DNA from: Hypholoma sublateritium FD-334 SS-4
Lineage: Eukaryota > Basidiomycota > Agaricomycetes > Agaricales > Strophariaceae
NCBI GenBank assembly: GCA_000827495.1
Contig: KN817566.1
Coordinates: 62,001 to 126,000, forward strand
Reading direction: 5' to 3'
DNA: 64,000 nt
The translations under genes and the position numbers were made by a program. How positions within the stretch are numbered: the first letter of the stretch is position 1; each line of letters starts with the position of its first letter. The notes under the pieces are model-generated. The model was given only the letters and a program-made list of their open reading frames with translations. It searched no databases and had not been told where the DNA came from. Positions 23,301 through 35,019 of this stretch are shown here, in pieces.

Positions 23301-25542
23301 CGGCGAGGGTGGGTTGTTGGACGTGGTGCTGCTCGGGGCTGGAGGGGAGCGGGTGGTTCCCGCCTATTCGCACAAGAACACCGTCAGCGACCCGAAGCCT
23401 GACATTTAGAACAGGCAGTGCGTACCTGTGTGCGACGGGGTCTGCACTCCGTTGGTGTGACCAGGGGGGAAAGGCAGCAAACGCGCCTCGTGTCCGTGAA
23501 CGTTCCGCCTCGCGACGCGCGTGATCGTCTCGTCGAGTTCTTTCTCATCTACGTCTCTGTCGCTGACGTCAGGGGTGCTCGCGGTGCTGAGTTCCACATG
23601 ACGCGCGGCAGCGGATGGCCCGCGAAAGATATCGTTGACACTGGGCCGGTGGGGCAGAGCACGCCCCGCGGTGTTCTTGGACGGCGAGCGGGACGTTCCA
23701 TTGGCAGCAACCTTCCCAGGAGATGCCGAGCGCGACGATGCCGTGCCCTCTTCCTCGAGCCCCTTGCCAACACCGTCCGTCGTCGACGTCGCGCGCTCGA
23801 GCTCGTCTACCATCTCGCGCACGCGTCCCGCCGCTGACGAAGTGCTCGACACGCTTGAAATGCTGGAGTTCCGGCTGCGACCGGGTGTGCGCGGGTTGGC
23901 TCTGCGGCGCACCGTGACACCGTCGGCGCCCCCGTGCTCGTCGTCTGAGTTGTGGTTGCCGTTGTTCATGTCGAATGGTGAGTTGGAGGAAAACGACGAT
24001 CGGGATGGGAATATGCGTCCGCGGAGCGCGGTGTGTCTTAGATCGCGAGATGCGTGGAGAAGGGTCTCGCGGGCGAGAGGAGTGAGTGGAGTTTCAGATC
24101 TGACGCAACGCGCAGGAGCGAAGGGTCAGTTTTGGTGCTTTTAGGCGAACAGGAAGACGCGACGTGAAAGCGGAGAAAAAAGGAAGACAGGAGCAAATGA
24201 AAAGACAAATCAGAAACTGGGTGATGGCGCGTATATGATGTCCCAACAAAACATCAAATATTGCTTGACCCAAACTCCCCCTTCCTACGACACATACATC
24301 CCCTCCAACGACACTGAACAAATCGAAGCAAAAAAGAAGGAAAATGCGCATCCAAACTATGTACAAAGGCCACAAATGCAAAATGCATCTATCTGCATTG
24401 GACAATCGTCTAGCCCAGGCAACCGGCGAGGAAATGGCCGTTAGAGCAAGAAGTTCGGCCAGAATACTATCTCTGGAAAGGTCGAGAAATGCAAATGCAC
24501 AACCGACGTGCAAACGCACAACCGACAAGACCCTTACAAGGGTATATGTCAGGAAGAGCTCATTACGGCAAAACAAGCGCATATATACGCCCAAAACACC
24601 AGCCGAAATGAAAACGAAAGAAATGAAGCGATGGTGACGACGAGGGACAGACACGTACCTCGCCAGATCCGTCTCCGACAACCTGAGAAATGCCTTCCCC
24701 CCTATTTGCGTCTCGTTGACAAACTTCGCTAGGGCGCGAGCAACATCCTCCATCCCTCCGTCGCGCGACACCGCCGTGAGATACCCCGCAACCTGGGCCG
24801 CAGACCAGTTCTTGGGGTCCTCCGGCAGGCTCAAGTCCGCTCTCCGCGCGATAGTCATAGGCGTCGCTGGCGGCCCCATACTCGTCCTGTACGCGTAGCC
24901 CCCATCGGGCCGCCGCCTCGGCGTCTCCTCGTCCTCCGGCTCGCTCACAAGCGACCTAGCCCGCTCGCGCACATGGCGCGAGGGCGAAGGAGAGGGCGAG
25001 TACCCCGTATAGTTGTTGCTCGCGTTGTTCGTCACCCCTGGCGGGACGGGCATCGGCAGCGGCGCGTCGGCGAGGCTGCGGCTGTACCTGTGCTTCCCGC
25101 GCCGCCCCAGCCCCATGCTCCCCGCCGCGCTCCGCTGCGCGTCGTCGTCGTCCTCCCGCCCGGACCCACTCGTTCCGGAGGAGGGCGATATCGGCGATGG
25201 CGATGCGGATGCGCGCGGCACGTATCGATGCACGGAGTTGGAGGTCTGCGCGGCGCTCGAGCTCGAGCGCGAGAGCAGCGTGGTCGAAGTCGTCTTTATC
25301 GCATATGGGTGGGAATTTGGTGTGTTTGGAAGGGGTTTGCTGGGTGAGGGATAGTTGAAAGTGGACGACGGGGCGGTGGATGGTGCCGAGCCTGGATACG
25401 AGTTGGAATGAGAATGAGAAGGTGAGTACGACGTCGACGCAGACGGCGATGGTGACGGCGATGTCTGGTGGTATGGGTACGACGGTGAGTGTATTGGAGG
25501 ATACGGGCCCGGCGAGGCTGTAAAGTCAAGAGCCGACGCCAT
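20329..25542 (-). CDS. SAM-domain, long coiled-coil protein (1530 aa)
   Basis: Exons 24659-25542, 23426-24099 and 20329-23363; phases agree and give 1530 aa. Residues 1-230 are Ser/Pro/Tyr-rich and disordered. A SAM-type domain follows at about 236-325 (LPEDPKNWSAAQVAGYL, IGGKAFLRLSETDLAR, then across the intron ETLLHASRDLRHTALRGRIF). Residues 330-700 are Ser/Thr-rich. About 700-1390 are a coiled coil of degenerate 14-residue repeats (VEQKARDLEQQ style), and the end is the same conserved segment and hydrophobic tail (YLVLLGLGMCAAIL) as in the 723-aa copy. SAM plus a long coil suggests a self-assembling scaffold, possibly membrane-tethered (inference). Intron 1 is 559 bp, about ten times the local norm, and is open in frame with exon 1. 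Intron 2 (23364-23425) is ordinary. Parent of the copy at 16681-18852. Confidence 0.8.
24100..24658 (-). other. Unusually long intron with an open frame
   Basis: Intron 1 of the SAM gene (GTACGT donor, TCAG acceptor). Reading through the donor stays open for nearly 190 codons and adds a strongly hydrophobic tail (for example FISFVFISAGVLGVYM) before a stop just past the acceptor, giving a 482-aa product. T-rich introns give hydrophobic frames by chance, so this is only a possible retained-intron isoform. Confidence 0.6.
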
Positions 25543-25871
25543 TGTTGTTTCTTTCAGTTCAAGTTCGAGTTGAAATCGAGAAACGGAGAGGACAAATAGG
25601 AAAATAGATAGTCGTTAAATTCTCTGTCAGTAAAGATGGAGGAGCATTAGATTATCTGGAGTAGATTGGTGGGTGGGAGAAGGTCGTGGCTAAGAATGGG
25701 TGACTGGGGCGACCAACTGAACACACAGGTCACGCGTCACGGGCGCGTCATTCCAAACTGCGATATGTAGATAGGGGCTAATTTACGCGACAAACGCATG
25801 CACGCTCGTCTTGTTCGCTCACTTACGAGCGCATGCAAGAGTTGAAAGTCTCACTTAATGCTCGTTTAAAT

Positions 25872-25894
25872 GACTATATATATAATATATAGTC
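25872..25894. repeat. AT-rich perfect hairpin
   Basis: Nine-base arms GACTATATA and TATATAGTC around a TATAA loop. It lies about 330 bp upstream of the SAM gene start. Could be a chance AT palindrome or a cruciform-prone site; no further role visible. Confidence 0.5.
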
Positions 25895-26088
25895 CTGGTA
25901 AATATCCAAAGCGGTGGGCCTGATAGATGCAGAAGAAAGGAAAGCGAGCGTCTACCTCTACCACGCGCGTACAGGATGATAAGGTTGCACCATGCATCCG
26001 TACAATATATGACGGACCTTCGAATGGCTCTCCCAATTCGCTAGATTCTAAAGGAAAAGGTTGTATGAGTTGTGACGAAACATTTACT

Positions 26089-26560
26089 AGGTACTATAAA
26101 ATGACAACTGAAAAACCCTTCCATGAAAACTATTCACTACAGTAGGCAAATCACCTGTCGTCTGCCTCCTTGCAGAGAATATAGACGGAAAATTCTCTGG
26201 CGTACCTCTACACAAAGAGTCACTATCAAACCAAGCCAATACCACACGTTTGTACGCACTTGGTATGCAATCACACAATGCATGCGCTACCTCAACCAGG
26301 GGTGATACATCTATTCTCCCTTCGAAAATTTCCTCGCAGAACGACTTTGACCGCAGTAATATATAGGAATAACTTCGGAATAGCACTACATAATCGAGAG
26401 ACCAGAATTGCGGCCAGAAAAAGCTGAAAGCTATTAAAACGCCATCGTGTAACGTGTCGAGTTCCAGTCGAGAGTAGTGAGGATCTGGCTTTGACTCTCC
26501 AAAGGTTCGAGGGCTTGTTTCAACTTGAATATACTCTCAATTACAGTCTCAGAAGCTTGG
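26089..26560 (-). CDS. Possible coding remnant, unassigned
   Basis: A frame open for about 155 codons with protein-like composition (PDPHYSRLELDTLHDGVLIAF, then SFCEEIFEGRIDVSPLVEVAHAL). No ATG at its left, no convincing upstream exon and no family recognised. The LHDGVLIAF piece faintly recalls the VHDTLVFIA segment of the seven-helix genes further on. Could be the last exon of a decayed gene or chance. Confidence 0.2.
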
Positions 26561-29556
26561 GAAGCAAAGATAAGTGCGTGCACGTGTCGGTGTGCGTTTA
26601 TGATAAGCGCCTAATGATAACTTTGATGGGCGCAGTGATGAGCGCTTACTTGCTCAGATGTGTATCGTTTGGCGGAAGCATATGTGCAGACCCCAAAAGG
26701 AAGTTGAATATAATTCCTTCCGACCCCCGATGTCTCTGTGCCGGTTGTCGATCTGGCCTGAAAAATCCATCAGTTGCCAAGTGCGTACAGATCTCCAGAC
26801 CCCGTGTCCTCTGACCAATCTTCATTTGACCATGTGAGGTATGCATTGCAACCTATTGCAACGCACTTGCTCGCCGCTCTCCTCTTCCTTTCCGAGTAAA
26901 CTACTCAAAAACCGGCCGACGGCTCAATCCCCCAGAGAGCGAAACTGGGGTCTATCAGACTATGATGCGCTGCCCGCACTTAGCCGACAATCATCTACGG
27001 GCCTAGTAAAATTCGGGGTTCCCCAAAACCTTCCGTCTCACCAATTCTATTTACCAGGTTACATATACCTAACCATTCAGATTCGTCCCCGGCTTTCCCA
27101 TCATGCAGGCTAGGACGGCTTTTGCGCACCTTCAGGATTACAAAAGTCTGTGGCGCATTGCGACCGTGATAAAGGTTATGTGGACTGTTAAAACCCAGAA
27201 ACAGTGGAAGACGGTCTTGTGGTAATTTCGGAAAGTCGGCATAGAAATTTTCTTTCCAGTGCATTAGCCTCGCGCTTCAAGCGGTAGTAGAAATATTAGT
27301 TATGTACCGCTGACTGAAGAGCCCTTCCAAAGCCCCGGCCATTCGAGGTACTATGTGTAAATTTAAACCTCTCCCTCGCCAGGCACATCTGCAGGGCACC
27401 TCCTTCCCCCTCTCGTTCTCCCATTGGGATATAAGGATCATTATTCCGTACTCCGGAATCCGGCCACGTTCTACACCGGGAGATCAGAGCTTCTCTTCAG
27501 ATCACTGCTCGGATGGAAATATTCTACGCCTTCTCATAGTTGAACACACAATTCTATTAATGCAAAACTGCTTATCCATCTCAAAATTCGGCGCGAGGTT
27601 TTCCAGGACGCGGATTTGATGTAAGTATGCCATCATTAGGGAACATTCAGATCAATCATTTTTAGCACTGAAGCATACCATCGATGAGCGATAGCTGGGT
27701 AATTTTTTTCGACACCATTCAATTACGCAGCACTTGGAAATTTTCATGAACAGGCTGGTTGGGTTGCATATCTGTAGGTATGCGGATAACCCATTTGCGT
27801 TGCGGCCTATTAAGAGCCTATTGCAGAATCTATTAAAATGGCTGTGAGGGGTTGTGCTGAGCGCCTGCCGAATGAAGGAAACATAAATACCCTGCTAAAA
27901 CAAGAAAAACACGCGAGACCAGGCGAGACCCCTTGAATCGGTTGCTGTGCTTGTTGCATGGCATCCTGTATACATATCTGACGCACAGCCGGCACGGTGT
28001 ACCTTGCTCATGGTATACACTTGGTGTACGCAGCACAGAATTGAAAGCATACGGCTTGACACAAATCCAATCTCTCGGCGAATATCTCAGGATGACTAAC
28101 AATATTTACCCTATGGAATAATGTGTATAGTAATTTTTTTCCTTCAGAGGTGTCGATGATACCGTCTCATTCCTCCGCAGCCGCTGCTCGCTGCTCGTCA
28201 CGGCTTGATCTAATCATTCCCATCAGCCTCTGGGTGCTTGCCGTGTTGATGCCGATCGGTACCTGACTCGAAGGTAGCAATTCGGACTGCTGCGTCTCGT
28301 CAAATCGCAACACCCGGGAATCGTGGGTTGCATTTATGAAGTCAGATTCAATTCCATAGGAATTTTCTCCTAGTTCTGCTGTTGCTTGTTACCCCTGCGT
28401 ATGTATGTATCGTCGAGCGCGCTGCTTGAGCGGCTGACGGAAGCTGACGGAATAGACCTGGGCGACCGCTCCCCCTTGGCGAGCGCACATGATGCTTTAC
28501 AGTTACCCCGCGCGTGAGAGCGCGCTCCCAACGCGCTACGAGGCGCCTTACTCATTCTTCCCGGGATATTATTTATAGGCAGAAAGATACCTCGGGAGGT
28601 ATACGCGTAGGCTTCCATAGGCAACCGCTCGCGAAGACTACAGTTGCGCGTGCAATTGTTGCAGACGATTCCGTACGAGGCTTTGGAGCGACGCTTCGGC
28701 AAAAGCAAAGGCGCCTGGTCAAGGGGTCAGACCCTTCAAGAGCATTTAGATAACATGTAGCGAGATAGTATACCAAATACTACTCCCGCAAAGTGCTGGG
28801 GCGCGTCTTGCGGAAGGCTGAAGCGCGGTACTGACCGGAAAATAACTGTGAATTTGCTGAATTATTGGTCGCACATCCGAGCAACTTGCTCACCAATAGA
28901 TTCATCAGTTTCACATCAGATAATTCGACTGTAGCGATTTGCATCATACATTTATCTGAGAGATCACGAGAGTGCGCTATGAAGCAAGTTGCGGTCATCT
29001 AAACTGTGCACTTATCCGGCTACACCGAGCGAACGGTTGTTCGCGGTCAAGAAAGTTTTGAAAATAGCTCCATGAAGCTTGTAAATCCAGAGGTATTAAT
29101 TTTAGGCAAGGGCGCAAAGATCAGGTCCAACCTCCTTCAACAGCCTCTCGCCCAGTGTCTCCATTTTAAATTTTATGCCGCTTGTCACGGTCAAGTAAGA
29201 TACAGCATTTTTTACTTGTGCTCTAAGATGTTTTTTTAAACTGAGATGGATAACATGGGAATTTGAAAGATGAAAAGGTATGAACGCTGCAAAAAGAAGA
29301 AACCCTGTAAAGATGTACTCAGATACCATTTGTTGAAGGAAAGCCTGAACCGACGGTTTGACCCACAATCTTTGTCCGTGATCTTTTCTCACCACCCTTA
29401 TGCCACCATGCGATCACCTAGGACCCCTGGTAATACAGTCCAAATGCACCTAAGTTGAATCTTGGGGTACAATTCGGGGTCCTTAATCGCTTTCATGAGA
29501 ATACATACTTATACCGTCGGCCAGGAAATGACGGCGCCCAGATCCGTCCACCAGCC

Positions 29557-30864
29557 ATGTCCGACGCACTCCCGCCCATCCTTAACCCAGACACTCCACT
29601 AGCTTTCCTGGATCCACAGTCAGCATATGAGACCTCCGTGTCAGTGTATGTTACAGTGGCTTCGCTCGGGGTGAGCCTATTTTTACTGTCATCAGAATCA
29701 CCAGCTCATGGGAACTCATCTCTCGATGTACTAGGTACTGGTGTGGGACATGCTGGACAACATAGGCGAAGAATTTAGGGTTGTATATGCAGGTCGGATT
29801 ACCATGACCACAATAGCCTATCTGGGTTCTCGGTAAGTTCTAAGATTGCTTGTCATTCCTATTTTTCTAACTGCTCGTCGCTCAGTATTGGATCATTGGG
29901 ATATGTGCTTGGTTCAAGCATCTTTACCAGTGAGTACTTACTATCACTCTCCCGCGCGATCAATCAAAGATCCGAACTGATTTTCTATCTAGCCGCACCG
30001 ACCGGAAACTGCGAAGTCTTCGAGAAAGCCCTTACTGCCTGGTATCCTATCTCGCTCGGATGCAGCGCGCTGCTATTCTTCTTCCGGGTAGCTGCCATTT
30101 ACAATCGCAAACCCGTGGTCGTCGGCTCCTTCTTCGTGCTATGGCTTGCTCTACTCGCATGCACCTTGTTTATTCCTATTGGAGTACAAGGGGCAGCAGT
30201 CGGCGGCTCAAGCTATTGCCAAGATGCCTTCGTCCCGAACACTGCCTACGCCGCTATTATTGCTCCCCTGGTACACGATACGCTGGTCTTCATCGCTATA
30301 TCATGGAAGTTGGTCAAGAATTCACATGTTGAGGGCAAAGAAGGCATCAAGGTCATGGCATTTGGCAAATATCTTCCTGATTTCACAAAAGGCCTGCTGC
30401 TGGACGGCCAACGTTATTACCTGTGAGTTGCGTTCTTCGGGCTTTTCGCCGGGTTAATTCTCACAAATTGTTGTAGAGTCACACTGGTTTCCAGTTTGGT
30501 GACGGTAGTCATGGCCTTCGACCAGTCTGTCCCCGTTCCCCTCAGGTCAATGTGTGCTACGCCCAATATTGTGCTCGTCAATATCATGGCTTGTCGGGTC
30601 TACCGGAGAACGAAGGCCGGAGTTTTCAGGCAACTAGGCGTCAGCTCAGTCGGGATGAGCCGCAACACCGCACCTGTCATCGCCATTTCGACAAACCGCG
30701 TCAGGACAACCGATGAGCCATCATATCTAGTAGACATTGAACTGGCCAGTCGCAAGGCTACTTCGCCAACAACAGTCAACGGCTCGCTAACAAACTCAGA
30801 ATACAGAAGGGGGGATACGCTAGAAAAGACGGACTATTCCAGGTCATACGACGCAGATAAATGA
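29557..30864 (+). CDS. Seven-helix membrane protein, DUF6533 type, copy 1
   Basis: Exons 29557-29670, 29735-29832, 29886-29929, 29993-30422 and 30477-30864, 357 aa. It opens with the family-typical NPDTPLAFLDP and VYVTVASLGVLVWDML across intron 1. Then come hydrophobic helices including LLFFFRVAAIYNRKPVVVG, FFVLWLALLACTLF and PLVHDTLVFIAISWKLV, a loop (KGLLLDGQRYYL) and VSSLVTVVMAFDQSVPVP; the tail is hydrophilic and Ser/Thr-rich. This is the mushroom-specific family of multi-pass proteins often annotated as DUF6533-containing; no ligand or role is established that I can cite. Five exons with the same phases as the copy at 33025-34371. Confidence 0.85.
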
Positions 30865-32698
30865 TCGTGTCGCGTACTACATTTATGTTTCGTATATCTT
30901 GTATGTATTGACCACACACACTCCTTTTTATTCGACCTTACCGTCGGCGCTGTACATATTTATTATGCCACAGTAAAGATCAAAAATTTAATTGCTTTTG
31001 TTGTAGAACGATTTTGAGCGTGGAACCGGTGGGGAATTGCAGTCTCGCGATATTTCTTTGGTGATAAAGTTCTGTAGCGCAACACACTCTTTAGATATGA
31101 AACCGAGGAACTGGAAAATTGTACCTTGTCACTATGTACGTACGAGGTAATTGGTTCGAGAAGTACGGGCGCTGTTGCTCCACGAGAAGATAGATGAAAT
31201 GGAAGACGCAAAGATTGTATAGATGATGAGAGCCACCACCTATAATATGTACTACGAAGGAAGAACAGCTGAGGACAGTTGGCGATTTCGAACGCGTATA
31301 GATGGTAACTTTGCGTCGGATAAAAACTTTCGCAGTGCCGTCACGCCAGAGCCAGTCGTGCAGGAATTCCCTGCCACATGGATATATGCGTGTAGTCCGA
31401 TTCTCCGAGGGTAGCTCTGATACTGATAAGTAGCCTTCGTGTGCGGCTTTGAGTGATCCAGTGGATCAATACACATGCCAGACGTTCGCAGGAGCATGTG
31501 TCGATTTGGTTCTGCCGATGTGGCATCAGGTTCCAGCAATCAGCCATTCGCGTGCGTATCGCTTTTGAAGCATTGTAGCATCTTGTAGCATGCAAGCGAA
31601 GGAATGGGATGAATGCCATTTATGGAGAGGCCGGGACAGCAACTTGAACAGCCAAGTGAAGCGAGTACATAGAGTCGCGTCATTTCATCTTATTACACTC
31701 GGGCCCAGAGGTAAATAGAGCCTGATCAGTGGCAGTCAAGACTCTGACGGCGACCGTATCACCGAGTCAACACCAAGTTGGTAAAAAGTACTTGGTGATT
31801 GGTACGCACGGTATAAGCGCTTAGTGTATTCCGTGGATGTAAATCTCCATCAAAACAGAGAGTAAGTAGCAAACGATGGCAACAGCATGGCGCGGAGGAG
31901 TTGTACATGAACGGAGGTCCGAGGAAAGCCTGAGCGGAAATTCGACGGAACCTTCCGAACAGCGCCGCCATCCAATCACGTGCCTAGATTTCAAGCCGGC
32001 ACTGGGCCTTGAGTAATCCTCTTTTAATTTGTCTCATAAGTACCCAGTGATATGTAAATATCGTCCCAGGACTGCATCTTACTGCATTCAAGATATAATC
32101 TAATTTATTTCTAGAAATGATTGGAAAAGAAGACAGAGTACTTCACGTTGACTTCACAACACCAGATACGCCGTGGGGTGTTATCGGAGACTATATATGT
32201 CAACGTCTGAACAAGTCTGAACCTCACGCCAGCTCTTTGACAGTGTAACGATGGGGACTCATCTACTCAAAGTTCGACGTGGGCACTGATGTCATCTGCG
32301 ATAAGAGTAGCCAAACTAATCATAGGTGTGCTCGCCGCACAAGCAGTATTCAGACGCAAAAATTCATTACACAAAAAATCAATACAGCGCATCGGTGACA
32401 GATATGTGTAGCAGTAGTACTACTGGTAGTACATAAATTATCAGCACACCATTGACGTGCTCAAACATGAAATAAGTAGGTAGATGGCCTGCCTGAAATA
32501 TTATGTAATGCGTATTATCAGGTGTCCTCAGGTATCTGATGCGCAGCGAAATAAGCGATCTTCTAGCGAGTGTTCTGAGGAAAAGGATGTAGGCTGATGT
32601 AGGTGGAAGTCCAAGTGATCCAAACGGAGCTTAATCCTGCTTTATCATATCGGAAGCATCTAAATATAGGACAGATCTGAAGAATCTAAATATAGAGC
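30865..32698. other. Intergenic, no gene seen
   Basis: About 1.8 kb, AT-rich, between the two seven-helix genes. No coding signal recognised. The motif ATCTAAATATA occurs at 32658 and 32684, and again at 32954 inside the adjacent F-box relic. Confidence 0.55.
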
Positions 32699-32983
32699 TC
32701 ACTGACTTTCAATGAAAAGCGTCCGTTCGAACTTTGCACTGAGCGGCATACGCAAATTCAAACTTCTCAACCTAGCTCTCATGGAGGCTTCAAACACTGA
32801 ACAAAAAAGTTCCCACTCTTTGCATACTATGTAGCCATCATCGATCACGTTCAAATGTTTTAACTTTAAAGGCACCAAAGGGAAGCGACTGAAAAGATTT
32901 GGACATATCCTGAGAGATTGAATCGTTTTCCACGCTCGCGAGGACCTTGGGCAATCTAAATATAACAGTTATGTAGGACTACT
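32699..32983 (-). pseudogene. C-terminal relic of an F-box/LRR-like protein
   Basis: A minus-strand frame of about 90 codons reads like the end of a mushroom F-box protein: SLRICPNLFSRFPLV, LKLKHLNVIDDG, then FEASMRARLRSLNLRM and a stop at 32699-32701. In-frame stops upstream and the seven-helix gene starting at 33025 leave no room for the F-box itself. Probably a truncated leftover. Moderate confidence, from style of sequence only. Confidence 0.45.
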
Positions 32984-33024
32984 TAATGGGCAAAGGTATG
33001 TACTCGGTTTGAACCTAGATCGCC

Positions 33025-34371
33025 ATGTCCGACGCTCCCCCCATAGTGAATCCGGATACCCCACTAGCGTTTCTCGACCCAGTATCCGCGTACCAGACTT
33101 CTGTTTCATTGTATGTCACGGTAGCGTCGTTGGGGGTAACTATTCTAGACAATCTGTTCCCCTGAAGCGACGTTCACCTTTCGCCCTAGGTATTAGTTTG
33201 GGATATATTGGATAACATCTCCAATGAATATGCTGTCCTCTTCAAAACGCGTCCAACTCTGAGTATGGTTGCTTATCTCGGATCAAGGTGAGCTCTATAT
33301 CACCATAAGACTCAGGAGCGATATTAATTGTTCTTAGAATTGGAACAGTAGGATATGTGGTATCATCTGCAATCTTCGAAAGTGAGTAGATCGCAAGTTG
33401 CGAATAAATACCATGCTCATGATCCTCCTGCACTTAGCTGCACCAACCGGGAACTGTCCCGCGTTCGAAAAAATAACAGACGCCTGGTATCCCATCTCCC
33501 TTGGCTTCAGCGGACTGCTATTCTTCCTGCGGGTCAAGGCCATCTACAATCGAAATCCTTTTGTTGTAGCATTCTTCTTCGTGCTATGGCTAGGACTTCT
33601 CGCGTGTACTATGCTCATACCAATCGGGGTCTTAGGCGACAGTATCGCGAACACAAAATATTGTGAAGACGCAGATGTCCCAAATTCTGCTTATGCAGCC
33701 GTCACCGCTCCTCTCGTTCACGACACGCTAGTATTTGCCGCCATATCCTGGCGCTTGGCCCAGAACGCACACACTCAGAACTTCAAAGAGGGGTGGAAGG
33801 CTGCAATACTCGGTCGCTATCTCCCTACGTTCACCAAAGGGCTACTTTTGGATGGACAGAGATATTATCTGTGAGCTTACAATATTCTGTTTATCCACTC
33901 ATACTGGCGCTAAAGACACGTCGAAGGGTAACATTGGTGTCGAGTTTGGTGACAGTGGTTATGGCTTTCGACCAGAGCGTCCCTGTCCCGATGCGGACTA
34001 TGTTTGCCACTCTGAACATTGTGCTCGTCAACATCATGGCTTGCCGGGTGTACCGGCGAACAAAAACCGGACTCCTCAGGGAGACCGAGATATCAACGTC
34101 ACACATGGTAGGGATTTCAGAGACCAGCAAGAATCGGCCTGCAGTTATTTCGGTGCAGACAAATCGGACAAGGACGACGGACGATTCGTACCGTGTTGAC
34201 ATAGAGCTTGCAAATCGGAAGAAGAGTAACATCTCCATCGTGAATGGAGCCACAACGCGCTCGAAGACTGTCGTCGCCACAGTCGATGCGGCGTCAGACA
34301 TTGATATCGAAGCGAAGGGCGCAGATGTGCAGCTCAAAAGCTACTCGAGCTCTCTCGGTGGGGAAGAGTAA
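33025..34371 (+). CDS. Seven-helix membrane protein, DUF6533 type, copy 2
   Basis: Exons 33025-33135, 33190-33287, 33338-33381, 33438-33870 and 33927-34371, 376 aa. Paralogue of the gene at 29557-30864 with identical intron positions and phases. Shared blocks include NPDTPLAFLDP, VLVWDILDNI, AWYPISLGFSGLLFFLRV, FFFVLWLGLLACTMLIPIG, PLVHDTLVFAAISWRLA and GLLLDGQRYYL. The C-terminal tail differs more and is Ser/Thr/Asp-rich. Its start lies about 40 bp from an F-box relic on the other strand, so its promoter runs through former coding sequence. Role unknown, as for copy 1. Confidence 0.85.
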
Positions 34372-35019
34372 ATATTGACCGTCGAATTGTATACACTTCT
34401 TGCTTCTATCTGTATTGGACTGTCTGACTCGGCTCGTAGTATGTTGTAGCATGTATGTAGAACCTGAAAGACTATTTGTATGTAAAAGTATTTACGCATC
34501 TCAAGATCAGATCCCATGGGCGCTCAACGCCCAGTCACGAACATTTGTCTGGCTTGGAGTCAACTCAGAAGACGATTTTAAAATGACTTAGTAATTTATC
34601 GCATCAACTAATTATAACAGAGCACCTGCAACACCGTGTCCACTGTCAGGATGGGAGCTCGTATATGTATGTACACTGCTCAGTAGCGTGGTATACAAGC
34701 ATTTCAATTGAAGTTGCTATCTTCGTCGAGATTTTCTGAATCACAGCAAATCTTCTGCGGTGCAGAAATAAACCATGGAGCTCGGGTTATACGGGCGCCC
34801 CGTGAGCATCGCCAGACTAACGCTTTTAAAGAGAGAAGCCGTCCACATATAATTAACTCTGGGACTGTTTGTGCAGCGGTGTGAGAGTGGCTGCGAGAGA
34901 TGACGGACCACGGTACGTTGAACTCTACTTTGGAATTTGGAAAAAAAAAAAAGGTTGGTAATAAACGCAGGGAAAACAAATCTATTCCAGGTGGTGTTGC
35001 ACTACCCACGTAGAGTGAA
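34372..35019. other. Convergent 3' region
   Basis: About 650 bp between the stops of the seven-helix copy 2 and the reductase gene. It holds both 3' ends and a poly-A run near 34941. No gene seen. Confidence 0.6.

Larger units (their letters stand above)
25543..29556. other. 4 kb gene-poor, AT-rich region
   Basis: Upstream of the SAM gene and of the first seven-helix gene. Apart from one weak minus-strand frame (26089-26560) and a small AT hairpin (25872-25894), I see no gene, RNA or intact mobile element. The frames are short and without motifs. Confidence 0.5.
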
